A stretch of 64,000 nucleotides of DNA from Aspergillus flavus (GCF_009017415.1 NC_092406.1:1674001-1738000), one strand, 5' to 3'; shown: positions 24,101 through 36,798, numbered from the stretch's first letter. Program-made: numbers and translations. Notes: generated from the letters alone by a model not told the origin.

Positions 24101-25164
24101 ATCGAATGGAAGAGAGATAGTGACAAACATCTGACTGATACCGAGAGAGCTCGTTCCGGGTTCGGTTAGAACACGTCGAAGAGCCACTTGGTTTAGGCTG
24201 CCATAGTTCTGAATGCTATATTGGGCCGTCTTGTCTTCTGTGGCTATACCCATGTTGCCCATCTTAGGGTTGACAAGGCAAGACTGAGAAATGTATTTAA
24301 TTAGTAACTAAGTAAACTTGACGAGGCGAGTCACGTACCAAGGGTTTCTCAATCCGAGTAAGTTTCGCCAAAGCGTCGTCAACATCACCAGCGCTATTCC
24401 CAGATATCTGGATGCCTTTAGCCTCATCAATCAATGTGATATCCGTCCCCGTCACGGCTGCAACCTCAGTGAGAACTTCATGGAAACCAGTCGCAAAGCA
24501 CCCAATGCCCCCATGCGACGATAGCCAAAATTTGGTGACACGAGTCATTAGATGCGAATGATGTATCAACTCCTCATCCGAATCAACATCGAGGGCTAGG
24601 AGACCCCCTAGGCTATCTTCGGTAGTAGCGACTGGAACGGAAGCTCCTTCGTCCTGAAGCATGATAGGAATATCCAATTGACGAGTCCGTGGCATCTTGG
24701 ATTTGTTGTAGTATATTAGTAACTAGCCATCTTTGAGCAAGGCAAGGTAGGAGGCATACGTCAAGAAGATCCTTATTCTTCTGTTCTTCAATAAAGGTTG
24801 AATACAGACCCGCGATCTTCGTTACAGAACCGTTCAGATGCCCTTTCACCACAAGGAGCTAGCACAAGTGAATTAGCAATATAGTGGAAGAGGTTGTTTT
24901 TCGAAGGAGGACTTACGTCGTCATGGCGGAGGTATTCACAATGGCAATCCAGGTGAGGTAGTGCTTTCCTAGAGCAGCCATCAGTATTGGCGGAACTGTC
25001 ATTGGAGACGTTAAGGACGAACTTCACTTCAATACCTATATCTTGCACCTATTGCCATCTCTGGTTAGCAAAATCTGTATTAAAAGACTAGGGAGGGTCC
25101 TTTTTACTCCTATGTCTTCGAACGCCCAGGTGGACGCGAATGATATGCGCTGTTTAAATGCCAT
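21167..25164 (-). CDS. large uncharacterised protein with a KH-like N-terminal segment
   Basis: The exons are 25164-25108, 25048-24917, 24858-24760, 24695-24339 and 24262-21167, predicting 1,246 aa; all junctions keep frame. The start ATG at 25164 is chosen because it opens a 19-codon exon ending at a GTAAAA donor that joins the next exon in frame. Around aa 170-211, TGTDITLIDEAKGIQISG followed by a helix resembles a KH RNA-binding fold (inferred). A long Ser/Pro/Lys-rich low-complexity region follows. A more ordered C-terminal part has conserved-looking blocks such as SLNLEVQIGLALIPVLP, VNIHFPGSVWDARMIVRGN and RWTRYRYIHSND. I recognise no catalytic motif, signal peptide or membrane segment. 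It may be an RNA-associated fungal protein; the function is unknown to me. Confidence 0.75.
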
Positions 25165-26235
25165 CCTTGTGGCGCTCTAGAAGCAACTCCCGCACATCAA
25201 AGGAGGCAGCTGTGATCAGAAAGAGATATGTATTTTGGAAGAAGACGTGAGATAGACACTATCGGATGGAACGAAGTAAAGCAGAAGAGAGGGTTACGAT
25301 AACTAGAGAAAGAAAGCAGTTGTGGTGACGAGTGAGGGAGGGAAGGGAGCTGGGGAAACGGATTTAAAATCTCCACATCACCAGGACAACAGCAGAAGGA
25401 GACCTTGAGTAAGGTGAATCTTAGGTGAGGTGAATCCTGATACTAATAGTTAAGTAGGCCCAGTGGCCATTAAGACTCTGTTCCCAGGAACAAGACAAAC
25501 ACCACACGGGTAGATGCAACCAATGATGAAGGATTCTCTGGTAATGCACAAACGCAAAATGAATGTTGCTGAGGGGTATAAACGGTTGAAAAATACTCAC
25601 AGTTGAAGAGAAAGAATAAAAGAATCAGACGCTAGGCAACCTAGGGAAGGAGCAATAATGAACCTCCTTGACCGGAGACAGCTGAATACAAAGAAGGACA
25701 TCACGTGCCTATCGAATGCGTGAATTCAATGTCAACACCTTATTTGGATTCCTGTATGTGCATGTTGATAATATATCTATCAGAGCCTAGCCATTGTGGC
25801 CATCACTGTACTGTAAATGTGATCTAACAAGCGATGATATGGCAGTGGATTTCCCCCAGGGTATCAAACAATCCCAAACTCCAAATAACAGCGATTGAGC
25901 CCGGACAGATTCGCCGGGAAGTAGAATGAAATGCTTTCAGAGAAGGAAAGGGAGATATAGACAAGTCAAAGAGAAGAGCAACCTGGGCCATAAACCCGAA
26001 GTTCGAGACCCCCCGCTCAATTAGGGAGGTAGACAGGTTGTGTGTGATATGAGTGTCCTCAGCATATAGAAAGAAAACTGGCGAGCGTCAGACAAATAGG
26101 AACAGTGTTATCGAACAGAAGCAGCTGGGTTAACGAACCTGCCAATCCACCTAGGCTTTCACGACCAGCGCTAGTTGCCTGTTGAAGAAAAAGAAATGCC
26201 ACCGTGGGTGCGCCACGAGCTTTATAAGTCCAATT
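25165..26235. other. intergenic: promoter of the KH-like gene
   Basis: About 1.07 kb, mostly purine-rich on the + strand (pyrimidine-rich in the direction of the minus-strand gene), consistent with a long 5' leader for the gene starting at 25164. No supported coding sequence or RNA gene. Confidence 0.5.
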
Positions 26236-27407
26236 TTAATTGGCACCTTTGACCTCGTTCTTGACCTGAATTGCCCATTTCATCCGATCTTCAGTTTCCT
26301 TCAAAGAAGCCAAAGCTGCCTCCAAGTTGGCATCACCCTGGCGACCCCTCTCAACAAGAGTGTGGACTTCTTCGTCATGGGCTTTTTTATAAGACTCGTA
26401 CACCTCGAAGAGCTTGTCAAAATTTTCTCGGCCAATCTCAATCTCACGATTTTTCTGGGCCATAACAGCATCCAAGCGCTCAAGGTGCAGACTCTTTTCT
26501 TCTTGCCGTGATTTTAGAGCATCGATCTCATCGCGAATCGCCTTAACCCTCCTCTGTTGATCTGCTCGCTCACGTTGTCCAGCTTTAGCAAGCACGTCAT
26601 ACTGGGTCCGGGCATGGTTGGCGATCTCCTGCAACTCCGCGCATTTCCGATTAAAATCATCACGGCTTTCATCCATCAGTTGATGGAATTTGTTTGTCTC
26701 CGTCTCTGCTCGCATTCGCCTATCCTTTTCACTTTGCACCTCTGCGCGCAACTCCTCGATTTTCTTATCCTTGCGAGAGATAGAATGTAGGTTCGTCTCG
26801 TGTGCCTGCTCCAGGTTCCGGAGACGTTCCGTCATGTTTTGTACCTGAGTCTTAAAAGCATCGTTCATCCGCTGCGTTTCTTCGGCCCGAGAACGATAGA
26901 CGCTGCACTCTCGCGTCAAGCGGGCAATATCCTCCTGTAGATTATGTATAACACGACCGGATTTGCCCGTGGCTGCGTGACCGACTGCCGAAGACCACTC
27001 AGTTGTCATTGAGTCACTGTTCGTAAGGGTTGAGCCATTTGTTCGGGTGTTTGAGGAATGCGAGTTAATCGACTCTATAGGAATGTGCAAATAATCTCAC
27101 AATAAGCAACTGGTGACTCCATGGGTCTGATTTGGGATGACGGCTAATCGGAGCCCGATAACGGTAGGGGAAAAAAAAACCACCCACCTGCAGAAGATTC
27201 CACGGCCTTCAGACGTTCCGGAGAGTCGCGATCAAAAAGATTGCTGTATTGATGCATATTCAATTGTGTTTCCACATGTGGTAGACTGACACGAGGGGAC
27301 CGTCGCGGAGAATCTGACGTCGGTGATACAAGCATGTCCGAGTTAGCATTGTTGGCTATGGCTTTTGGCGTTTTCTTGGCCCGACCGAATCGGGCCATGC
27401 TCGGCAT
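26236..27407 (-). CDS. coiled-coil protein of unknown function
   Basis: Two exons, 27407-27188 and 27074-26236, encode 352 aa. The intron (113 nt) has a GTGGGT donor, and the join GAG restores the frame. The N-terminus (MARFGRAKKTPK, then SPRRSPRVSLP) is basic and Ser/Pro-rich. From about aa 115 to the end the protein is almost one continuous heptad coiled coil rich in Glu, Arg, Lys and Gln. This suggests a structural, cytoskeletal or cell-cycle scaffold, but no specific family can be fixed by eye. I considered a She3-like mRNA-transport adaptor and found no supporting signature. An ATG at 27398 in the same frame is a possible alternative start. Confidence 0.75.
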
Positions 27408-29595
27408 TGTGGGTATTTGTTGGAATGTTGGGAGCTACGGGAATGACCATAAAAGGGGACCCATGAAAAGAATGAATGAATGAAGTAGAAAGAGTGACCA
27501 CACAGCAAGAGTAGTAATACCAGAAGTGGAAACGCAGGTGTAATCAGAGCCGTAAGCAAGGAGCGAACCTCACTTCTCAGGCACATACAAACCAGCCTTC
27601 TGCACCTCCCGGTTCAGCCAACGATTTTCTGAACGTCGAAATCATGAAACCCTGGTTGTGCAGAAGGGTGGCAAGCTCTCAGGACTTGGATATTTGGCAT
27701 GCATAAATTGATGCACAACCGACTCCAGATAGGTAGGGGGAAAAAGACGTACATACCAAGAAGTGGATCAAGACCTTTGATTGCAGGAGATCTGCAGCAA
27801 AGCTATTACGAAAATTATTATTGGTGCTTATTCATCGCTGAGACATCATGATAGTAGTTAGGGTGCCGTGGAAAAATAAAGGCAGTAATAGACATAACTT
27901 GAGGGGAAGACACACGAGTTGAAGAAAGGCACTGGGAACTCGTAGCGAGGTGTGGATGATAAACTTACAGCCACTTCCCGACGAGTAACTTTCCACTGAG
28001 GGGATTTAAGGATGCTTGATACGAGAAACCGCGAACGAGATCTGAGGAATAAGCACAGGGGAAAGATAATGATGATCTACAAGAAACTTGATAGGTATAA
28101 AGAGAAGGATTAAACAACGCTGAAGAAAAGAGAGAGAGAAAGATAATAAATAATAGTGGTGGTGGATGTGACGAAGAGAAGATTTGCCGCCGCGGATGGG
28201 TAGATCAATCATATATACCCAACGAGCACTACCTATCGCAACGTAGAACATGCATATGTATCATGTACCTCAGATGTATGTGACGTGTATGGAGATTCAG
28301 GGCAACCAACTGTGATAGATTTCTCACCTGGCATTTCTGTTGAGCCTTTAAAAACGAATACTAGTACGTCCTCAGTGTTGCAACTCCACTAATTTAGGGT
28401 TTGTTATGTATAGTTGGCCAGCGGAACTCAATCTATGCGGTTTATCCACCCGAACAATGCTTTGAATGTCAGACTATATATCGGCGTACTATTAAAGAGA
28501 TGAGCAATTTTACACAACCTGTATTTAGCCCCTCTTGCTGCGCTGCCTATTTCCTAGCAGGGATTTCTTCCCCACCTTCATGTAGGCACGGCGGCTAAAT
28601 ATATTTACGTACCCTTCATCTGACGCCTAATATTAAACCTGACTAATATACCATGTTGCTCTGATGACTTCGAATCTCATCAGCTAAAAGATTCTGAGCT
28701 CTACATACACTATTCCGGCTTGAAAGATGCGCTCATCATTAAGAATATTTTATCCAACGCTACTAGAAGTTCAAACCCTATACTCCATAAATAATCACTG
28801 CGTGTCCAGCACCATACTGTTGTTAGCTTCAGGAGTTTCAATTCCATAACCCTTGAATGTTAATAAGGATTAGCCAGAATTAGTACAATTTTCGGTCAAA
28901 CGCTGGTATGCTAAAAGCAACATAAAATGGTTTGCTTTTGCTTAGGTACATGATACATCGGCCATAGTCGAGTGAGATCTCCCCGAAGTTAAAGCTGGAA
29001 TGCAACAATGGCCGTAACGGCAAAAACAAGAAAGACACAACATTCCTCGGGCTCTTCCTATAAGCTATTAACCAACCATCCCACCATCTGGATGACCAAG
29101 AATGCGACTAGGAGACTATCCCCTCATTCTAGGATTGGGTAAAGTATAATAAACAAGCCAAGAATGGGGATCTTTAAGCAAAAAGCCACCGCTTATAAAC
29201 ATGTCCGGGGTGCCCTGCCTTTGCACTCTGGGATATAATCCACTTTCTGTTCCATTCATTACTGAGCAGGTATTCTCGGGCTATATTCAGCTGCTGGAAG
29301 TACAGGAAAGAGCTACATTCGACGTTGAGCAGTGTTGAAAGTATTAATTGCTTGCTGAAGAGTCAATCTCGTTGGTCGTGCTTGCCTGAATCTGTAAGTG
29401 AAGGTCAAAGAAGACTCTTATAAGAACACCTGGATGTGAATTTCGGACGTGGATGAAGTTCTTTTCATATCACTTTTCTTGCATTGTAATCAACTCTTAT
29501 TGTACCGTGTCGCTGTCCTTGCTCTATTGCTTGCATACTTCAAGTGGTTTATCTCACCCATTATCTAACGCTTAAGAAGGTATAAACCATTCACC
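27408..29595. other. 2.2-kb divergent intergenic region
   Basis: This separates the coiled-coil gene (-) from the GPI-type gene (+). The stretch 27430-28250 is pyrimidine-rich on the minus strand and may be a long leader, possibly with 5'-UTR introns (a GTACGT-like sequence lies near 27750 on the minus strand). The stretch 28260-29300 is AT-rich with no open frame worth reporting. The last 300 bp should hold the promoter of the gene at 29596. No RNA gene or element was seen. Confidence 0.5.
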
Positions 29596-30282
29596 ATGCG
29601 TGCGTTCGAATCTGTCTTCGCAGCCATTGCCTGCTTGGCCCATATTGGCATGACAGATGCATTGTCCTTCACTCAGTGGCCAGGTGTCATCCATACTGGT
29701 GAAGACAATACCGTGAAGTGGATCGGTGACCCCGACCTCGTATGTTGTGTCCAGGCCTTGGTCATCCCCCATCGTTGATTATACTCTGACATCGAAATCT
29801 TGCAGCCCACGACTATTACCCTTCGCAGGGGCGCGGCGAACGACCTTGGCGACGTGTATGTCCTTACGCGTGATGCCCGTGGGAATGAATACACCTGGAA
29901 GGCCAATGATGACCTGCAGGATGGCTCAGATTACGCTCTGCAAATTCAACAAAACGAAGAAATCAACTACACCGGACATATAATTGTCGAGCATCCCAAC
30001 GGCCAAGCACCATCTTCAAAGGGGCCGCGTCCCGATGAGGACCCTAACTCCCCAGATTTCAGTACAGCTCCGCGTAACGGGACAACGGGTGTCGCAAAGG
30101 GCAACAACGCGACTATTACAGTTACTCATGTCAAACATGATGATAAACCAAGTACGGGTAATAACCACACTTCCAATAAAAGTGCCGTGTCTGCTAAGAC
30201 GCAGTCAGACGATGCGTCTCTTCGCAACTGGTCGCCTAACTTGATCCTGGCCGTCGTCGCTGTTCTGTACCTCAACTATTAG
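29596..30282 (+). CDS. small secreted, GPI-anchored-type surface protein (Kre9/Knh-like N-domain)
   Basis: Two exons, 29596-29739 and 29806-30282, encode 206 aa. The first 22 residues (ending GMTDA) form a signal peptide. The mature N-terminus LSFTQWPGVIHTGEDNTVKW and the following block TITLRRG..NDLGDVYVL resemble the Ser/Thr-rich Kre9/Knh-type domain common in fungal wall and matrix proteins (inferred from pattern). A disordered Asn/Ser/Thr-rich stretch has several N-glycosylation sequons (NGT, NAT, NHT, NKS). The C-terminus ends in a hydrophobic tail (LILAVVAVLYLNY) after a possible omega site, as in GPI-anchored proteins. The likely location is the plasma membrane or cell wall. The intron is 66 nt with a GTATGT donor. 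Confidence 0.82.
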
Positions 30283-30944
30283 AACGAAAACGGGTTGTGT
30301 AAACCAGCCTTATCGACGCATGTTCACATTCATCGGTTCGTTCATTTTTTTCTGTCCTTCCAAGTTGGAGGCAGCTGTGGTCCCAGCAGTGGTTGTTTAT
30401 GTGTTCGCCATGTATATATTAATACCCATCCGCTCGTTCGTATCCCTCGGAGAGATTGTTGAGTAGTACTAGCCTCTTCATGATCCCGCTGGAGCTTTTT
30501 CTTCTTAGATCCCTATGGTGGATCTCAGATAATATTTTTTCTTTTCACGGTTATAAGGCATCTTGTTGGAGTATTACATCTCTTAATTTGTCAAACAACA
30601 AAACTTGGCTGGCCCCAGTCCTGGCAAAATGTTCTAAAAGTGTTATGAATGTCAAATGGCATTTTGTTAGGGAATCACGATAATCATATCCTTTCGCCGA
30701 ATCATAGCGTACTTCATAACTCTTGAAGATATGTAGCTCAAGCTTCAAAACTTTTGTGCCATGCCGCACATGCATGTATCATGTATGCAGTGCCCCTTGC
30801 CAAATTTTTTGACAAACGAACCCCGAAATTTTTCTATCTATCAGATGCATTCTCCTTACCCTTCCGGCCTAACCGAGTCAGGAAAAGGAAGGCCCTTATA
30901 TATGTAATAGAACACCAATATAGGAGCACAAAGATAAAAATCAT
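30283..30944. other. intergenic, convergent 3' flanks
   Basis: This lies between the 3' ends of the GPI-type gene and mms19. It holds only short ORFs and T-rich sequence suited to 3' UTRs. No gene is seen. Confidence 0.5.
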
Positions 30945-33900
30945 TTACTCATCGTCATCAGGAGGATCATCCACACCCCTGAGCCAGGCACCACGAGCAT
31001 CAACAGCAGCTTTACGCACATCACGTTTCGGGTCATCCAGAACGAAGCCCAAAGAGCGAACCACCTCAGCCTTTACCGGTAGAAGTGGGGATAGTTTCCC
31101 TGCTTTAGCAACGGCGGGGGCATCAGAGACTGGTGTCTGCGCGAGCAAGAAAAGACATCTTAGGGCATCGGCACGCAGTCGGGGACTGTTCACTGCGGCC
31201 GCCTTATCGCCCGCGGGTTTATGTTCTGCTGTTTTGAGGAGACGGGTTACCAGGCTTTGGATATGACCGCATTCTTCAATGACCCCGACACCGTTATCGC
31301 GGATGATGACGGCAAGGGTCTCGAGGGTTGCGATTCGGACGGATTGGGATTCCGATGTTTGAAGGTCCAAACTTTGGAGGAGAAGAGGTAGGAGAGTGGG
31401 GAGCTCAGGCATTACCAGAGATGGGGGAATGGTGGATAGAATTCCAGACAAAGCTGTTAAGTGTGCCGGCTTGATATGTTCGGGGGTCGGCGAGTCACTG
31501 CCTGCAACATTGACTTCGCGGATCTTGCTTGAGATGAGAGGCACCAGAGTCGTGAAAACACGTTGTTTCGAGAGTAGGCGGATGTTGGCTCCGTTCGCGG
31601 TGGAGAGCACGTCGTCGTCTCTAAGGAGAATTGCGAAACCGTGAGCAGCTGTGGTGCTGGTTACTTTGTCTGGGGATGATAGAAGCGATAGCAAGGAAGT
31701 CAGATGATCTGATGTCTTTGGTGCAAGACGCAAAACTAGGGCTTTTGAAAGCCAGAAAAGGGTCTTGATAGACTCAGGACTAAGTGTCTTCCCCTCAGCA
31801 TTAGAAGGGAGGAGCGTGTCGAACAACTCTGTAGCAAGGCTCAGTTCGGACTTGGGCAGGAACTTGTTCACTAAAAGAGAAAGATGGCGCAATAGTGCAA
31901 GATGAGTTGCAGGTGCACATTCAGTGGTAGACCGCTTTACTACATCGAAGAGCAAAGCAGACATGTTGGGGCTGGTATAAGGGAGACTAGCGCAATCAGT
32001 CGGGAGTCCTGCAAGGAGATACGTCGAAATGATCATCGTGCGCTGTTGATCATCGCTAGCTGATTGCGAAAATGGAACCGATGGAAAGTCGTCAGCGGAA
32101 GAGTACAGCGTATAGACGTTCTCCGCAACTTCATCCTGCTTGTTTCTCGGCAACGCCCGGACAATGAGGTTACAGAGTCTTCCAAGAGTATCCAAGACCG
32201 TGGCATCATTCAAAATATTGTTGTTAGCCTTCCCTGAAGCTGAAATTGCGGCATTGCGGCACAGGCTAACCACTATCTTGTCGTAGTACAGCTCCAAGTT
32301 TGGGTCTTGGTCCATCTTTCTTTGGCTCATAACATAGAGAATCGTTACAAGGATCGCCCTGGGGTAGGCTACAGAGCCTGGTTGTTCTTTTTGCAGCAAG
32401 ATATTGAACTTGCTAAGTAAACGACGAACTAATGTCTCAAAAATATCCTTCTCGACACTAATTTGTGCGAGGCTTTCCAGAGTTGGTAGGTAATTGGAGT
32501 TTGTCCCATCGTCAAAGTCAGGAAGCGTGGCCACAAAAGCAGGGAAAGTTATATCCATGATCAGCCTCGGTTTATGCTTCGAAATTTCAGTCAAAGCTGC
32601 AATTGCTTCCTTTTTCAGGTCATCTCGGCCTACGGATTCCTCCTTTAGAAGGATCTCGTCAAGATACTGCACAAACAAGCCCACTTCATTATCTTGGAAG
32701 AAGTTGCGCAGGGTGGAAAGACGTAAGAAACCCTTCAAAGCAGAGACACGGAAAGACACCTCTTCCTTGATCACGCCCATTAAAGCCTGACCAAAGATGT
32801 CCGAAAACTGATCTTTGAACTCAAGCAGGGGATTTTCTATATTCGTCTCAGGTGTACGGGTTGTCCATTCACCGAAAATCTTGATTGCGGAGTCAAAAAG
32901 AACCACCAATGTGTCCAGGAGGGCCCTTTGCTTAGCGATGCCATCGGCTTCTTGATAGATCGTCAGAAGCGGCGCGACAACTGCTTGTACAGCCAACATA
33001 AACGATGCAAAGGAAGCCGCGGATAAGAAGCCTAGAATCTGCTGTGCAGGCTTCGCTTGTTTCTGTTGTGGCTCTCGTAATTGGTCGTTACATTCCCTAG
33101 TGATTGGCCGCATGTATTGTGCAAGAGGCAACTGATCGGAGACCTGCGAGACACCTTCTGATAATCGCTTAGCGATGTCTTGTAGAGCCTGCAAAGACAA
33201 CTCAGACAGAAGCTCCTCCTGTGCATTGAGCACTTCGAACTTCAAAGCATCCCATATCGTAATGGAATATCTGGACACAGTATCCGGGTCGTAAGAGTTA
33301 ATACAGGCAATCAATGCATTAAGTGCATCTTTCTGTTGGGCTTGTCAGCGATGCTTTGAGAGGCCGAGTGTCATCTTACCTTAACATTCGGTGACGTCGA
33401 GTCCAGTTTATCTAACAAAGATGGAATAGAATGTGGAGCAAATAGACTCGTCGATGAGATGCAATCCTGTAAACGATCTTTTAGGTCCTGGGCTGTAATG
33501 CCGTACGGGTCATTCGGTGGTGGTCTAAATGTGATCGGAAAGTAGTTATACACGGAGTCAAAAAGTAGCTTTAACTGTTAGCTATTCGCATCAACCCTAG
33601 AGGATTTATAGCGCATACCTCGGCGTGGTTGGAGATATCCCATTCCACCATCACCACCTTCAGGATAGAAAACACAAGCATGAGGTTCCTAGGGTCTTTT
33701 TCGCCTGTCATAAGGTCCACTATTCCAACCAGCGAGTGGTCTCCCATGCTGTGGAGAGCTAGGCTCTGTTAGCGCTGGAAAGATAGAGTAGGATCACAAT
33801 GCTTTAACACCCACCCGAACGATGGTTTACCATCAGTTCGTTCAGTAACTGGTAAACTTGAAATCTCTGGGATTGTGATCGAGACTGCAGGTCTTGAAAA

Positions 33901-34444
33901 TGTTCAAAGATGCTAGGTAATGTAAGTCAAGTTATTTCCCAATTTTGTCCTCATCTTCGACGGCTCGTAGTTGTCCGCTACAAGCTAACGAAGCCGTCCC
34001 CAAACAGATCAAATATATAGCATGTACTCACGCTTGTGCGACCTCCTCCGCTAATGCTTTGTTGAAGCGATCCAACTTCTGAAGTGTATCCAGCCCAGCG
34101 ACAGCTCCTCCATCTTCTATACGGTCACAAAAGAAGGTAGTTAAGACTTGAATTTGTTGTCTCGAAAGGAACCTCGGCGGGAGTGATTTAATCACAGAAG
34201 TGAGATAGGAAACTGCTTTGCCTCGCAAGATCGGATCCTCATCATTGATGTATTCTCCCAAAGACTGAACGACTTCGATAAGGGTCGTTTTCTTGGTCTC
34301 CACATCTTCCAGCAATAGTTAGAACTAATCCTTCTTGATAATGATCCATTAAGTGGTGTTACCTTGAGCAATTCGTTCAGCAATCTGCTTAGCCTCCTGC
34401 TTGTCATGGTCCACGACCAGCAGAAATGTCTGCAACGCCGACAT
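30945..34444 (-). CDS. mms19: MMS19/Met18, cytosolic Fe-S targeting and nucleotide-excision-repair factor
   Basis: Six exons, 34444-34363, 34305-34032, 33912-33811, 33748-33619, 33568-33380 and 33332-30945, encode 1,054 aa, close to the family length. The N-terminal domain is clear: LLVVDHDKQEA, IEVVQSLGEYINDEDPILRGK, FFCDRIEDGG and MGDHSLVGIVDLMTGEKDPRN. The rest is a HEAT-repeat solenoid with the usual C-terminal segment (SESQSVRIATLETLAVIIRD). MMS19 works with CIA1 and MIP18-type partners to deliver Fe-S clusters to nuclear enzymes such as the helicase XPD and DNA polymerases. The donor of exon 3 is GTGTTA, chosen because it yields the family-like join NHRSGG-MGD. It is divergent from the FAS1-domain gene with 241 bp between starts. 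Confidence 0.93.
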
Positions 34445-34685
34445 CTTCACGAGCGTCTCAAATGAGGGGTAAATGGCTCGATCCCCTCCTCCGCGACCGG
34501 AACATGACGCTTTTTGTGGCTGCCGACTGCCCTTATCGATAAATATCACGTGAATTGAATTTCTCCGCAATATCACGTGTGGGTCAGCGACAGAATAGGA
34601 AGTAACTTACAGTTGCGTCATGGGTCACTGGCTAGTTGGTCGGCATAAACGATTGGATTGATACCTGATATTATTGCTTGTCAAA
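34445..34685. promoter_or_regulatory. shared divergent promoter, mms19/FAS1-domain gene
   Basis: Two start codons on opposite strands are separated by 241 bp. ATCACGTG occurs twice (around 34546 and 34572), giving CACGTG E-box cores suited to bHLH factors. Their use is inferred. Confidence 0.5.
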
Positions 34686-35452
34686 ATGCGACACCAAACC
34701 TTTACACCGATCTTTCTAATTTTTTTGATTATTTGCACAATATCTATAGCATCGGGCTTTCCTCTTCGCAAGCGTCTGCCGCGTCCGTTTGTCGATCTGC
34801 CTCACTTACGGCACGAACAGCGCCTACAGGAGAACAGCGAACTGAAGCAGTGGCTTCAGAATCAGCAGCCCATCATGACCCCTAATATTGCTATGCCGCC
34901 CAGTGAGGGGAGCAGACGGCCTCAGGATTCCGACAGTGATGGCCCTGTGATATCCGATGTTCTTCCTAAAAACCGTGGCATCAATATCTTTGCTTCTCTT
35001 ACGAGGGATTTTGAGCCCATCGATTCTCGCTTCAACGATGCGACAAAGAATGTAACCGTCCTGGCCCCTCGCAACAGCGTAATCCAAGGACTTCCGCGTA
35101 AGCCTTGGGAGAATCCGGATGACTATGCACAGTTCGGAGAGGCGAAGGCCTATGAAGGGCAGGAAGGGCAGGACCGAGCGAAAAGCAACCTGAAGCGTTT
35201 TGTAGAGGCTCACATAGTACCCAGAAGCCCTTGGAATGAAGGGAATGAAGTAGAGACTCTTGGGGGAGACAAGTTGAGCTGGGCTAAAGATGGAGATAAG
35301 ATCTTTGTACGACCACCGCTTCCTGTGAATATTTGGCCTTAAGTGCTAACATGTTTTAGATCCAACCGGGAAATATTGAGGTTGACAGTATTGCAGAACA
35401 AGTTTCAAATGGTGAAGTATGGATCTTGAACGGCGTTATCAACTACCGTTGA
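34686..35452 (+). CDS. FAS1 (fasciclin)-domain secretory-pathway protein
   Basis: Two exons, 34686-35306 and 35360-35452, encode 237 aa. The start is the ATG at 34686. The N-terminus has a hydrophobic signal or anchor (IFLIFLIICTISIASG) followed by a basic, Pro-rich linker. One FAS1 domain occupies about aa 100-235, with the block NVTVLAPRNSVI, the conserved AHIVP region and the C-terminal GEVWILNGVI. FAS1 domains mediate adhesion; yeast and mould members of this short type are found in the vacuole or secretory path. The 53-nt intron is supported because the second exon completes the fasciclin C-terminal strand. It is paired head-to-head with mms19. Confidence 0.85.
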
Positions 35453-35761
35453 ATCTGCTTTACAACTCGTATGTGATGATTTAACGAATAAATATACGGA
35501 AATGCTCCAATCGTTATCGTGATTTGAGTCAAGAATCGGCGTACACCTGTCTTAATAATGAAATGTATATCACCGTAAAGTTATCTGGAAAATCATTTCA
35601 TAACCACTCACATTAAGCAGTAGAGTCTTCAGCGGATATCTAGACAGGCTCTCAAGATACGTCATAGCTACTTCGTTCATCAATTCTGTATATCACCGTT
35701 CTTTTAATACACCCGTAGTTTATAAAAGATAAGACAAGAGGGCCTGTGCTAATAGAAGAAC
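35453..35761. other. intergenic, convergent 3' flanks
   Basis: About 310 bp of AT-rich sequence between the 3' ends of the FAS1 gene and emc3. Nothing recognisable. Confidence 0.5.
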
Positions 35762-36798
35762 TCAAATGAGGCCCTCCTTTGAAGCAATATTGTGCAGTAT
35801 TCTGTCCTCAATGCCATCCAAAATGCAAAAATGCTCCATGACTGCCAAGTTCTCTGCTTCACTTTGATACAATTTATCGGGATCTTGGCCAGGCTGGAAG
35901 GGATTGGCACCCATGGCAGGGTTCATAGTAGCCATTTGTTGGGACATGTGATTCGCAGCTACACAAAGGTTAGCACAAAGACGAGTACCCGGGAAACAAA
36001 ATAGAATGACTAACCGTTGTCGCTACCCAGGATGAACCCGAACACAGACTGAAGACCAAACAAATTGAGGAAGTACCATGACAAACTGGATACCCACCTA
36101 ACGTCCAAGTCCCGAGTCATGACACCAGACTGAAGCATAGACTTGAACCGGATGGTGAGGGGGAACGGCAGCTTAACTGTTACACTTCGTCAGTACGAAA
36201 AGTGGGCCGTGGAACAGCCGGGAAACATACGGATAACGAATCCAGAGAAGAAGGCATTAATCCAGCTCATAATAAGAGTCTGCGGGATCATCATCATCAT
36301 ATTTCCCTTCATCATACCCATCATAGCCTCCATGCCCGCAGGGTCAGTCATCGGATTTGCTGGGGGTTGACCGCGGCTGGCCGGGTCCTTTAGGAACTCG
36401 CCACTTTGGTACGCTGAGACAAGATAGTTCTTGCGCATTTCAAACGCATCTTTAGAGAGGACTGCTGAAGCATTGTTGCGGAGATTGACTCCGCGCAGGA
36501 GCGAGAGACGCTCACGGGATTCGGCCAGAGTAGACGCAGGCTTAGGAGGGGTGTTCATCAAAACTGTAGCATAGTGACGAAGGATACCTGTCAGTATCTG
36601 TATGCAAGAGTCAGTATCGCGTGAAACTCTGCACTGATTTATTTGTTCGAACCTACCATAACAATGGTGATGGGGAACAGGATCCAATAACTGTGAATCG
36701 CCATCGTGTCAGTCTCTTTCTTGATGAATTGACATCGCAGAAACTCACAATAAAGCTGGATCCCGAAGGATCGTCTGCTCGACCCCTTGTAAGGCCAT
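35762..36798 (-). CDS. emc3: ER membrane protein complex subunit 3 (EMC3)
   Basis: Five exons, 36798-36749, 36690-36657, 36597-36231, 36176-36015 and 35958-35762, encode 269 aa. EMC3 is the Oxa1/YidC-related insertase core of the EMC, which puts tail-anchored and multipass proteins into the ER membrane. Evidence includes the first membrane segment [20 protein letters not shown], the Met-rich loop [20 protein letters not shown], the second segment [14 protein letters not shown], then [11 protein letters not shown] and [18 protein letters not shown]. The C-terminus is soluble. Length matches fungal EMC3. It is head-to-head with spc2, another ER membrane-biogenesis gene, 289 bp apart. Confidence 0.94.

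Noticed and set aside
26236..27407. She3 (mRNA transport adaptor) identity for the coiled-coil gene
   Set aside because: Only generic coiled-coil features are visible. No She3-specific C-terminal signature could be recognised.
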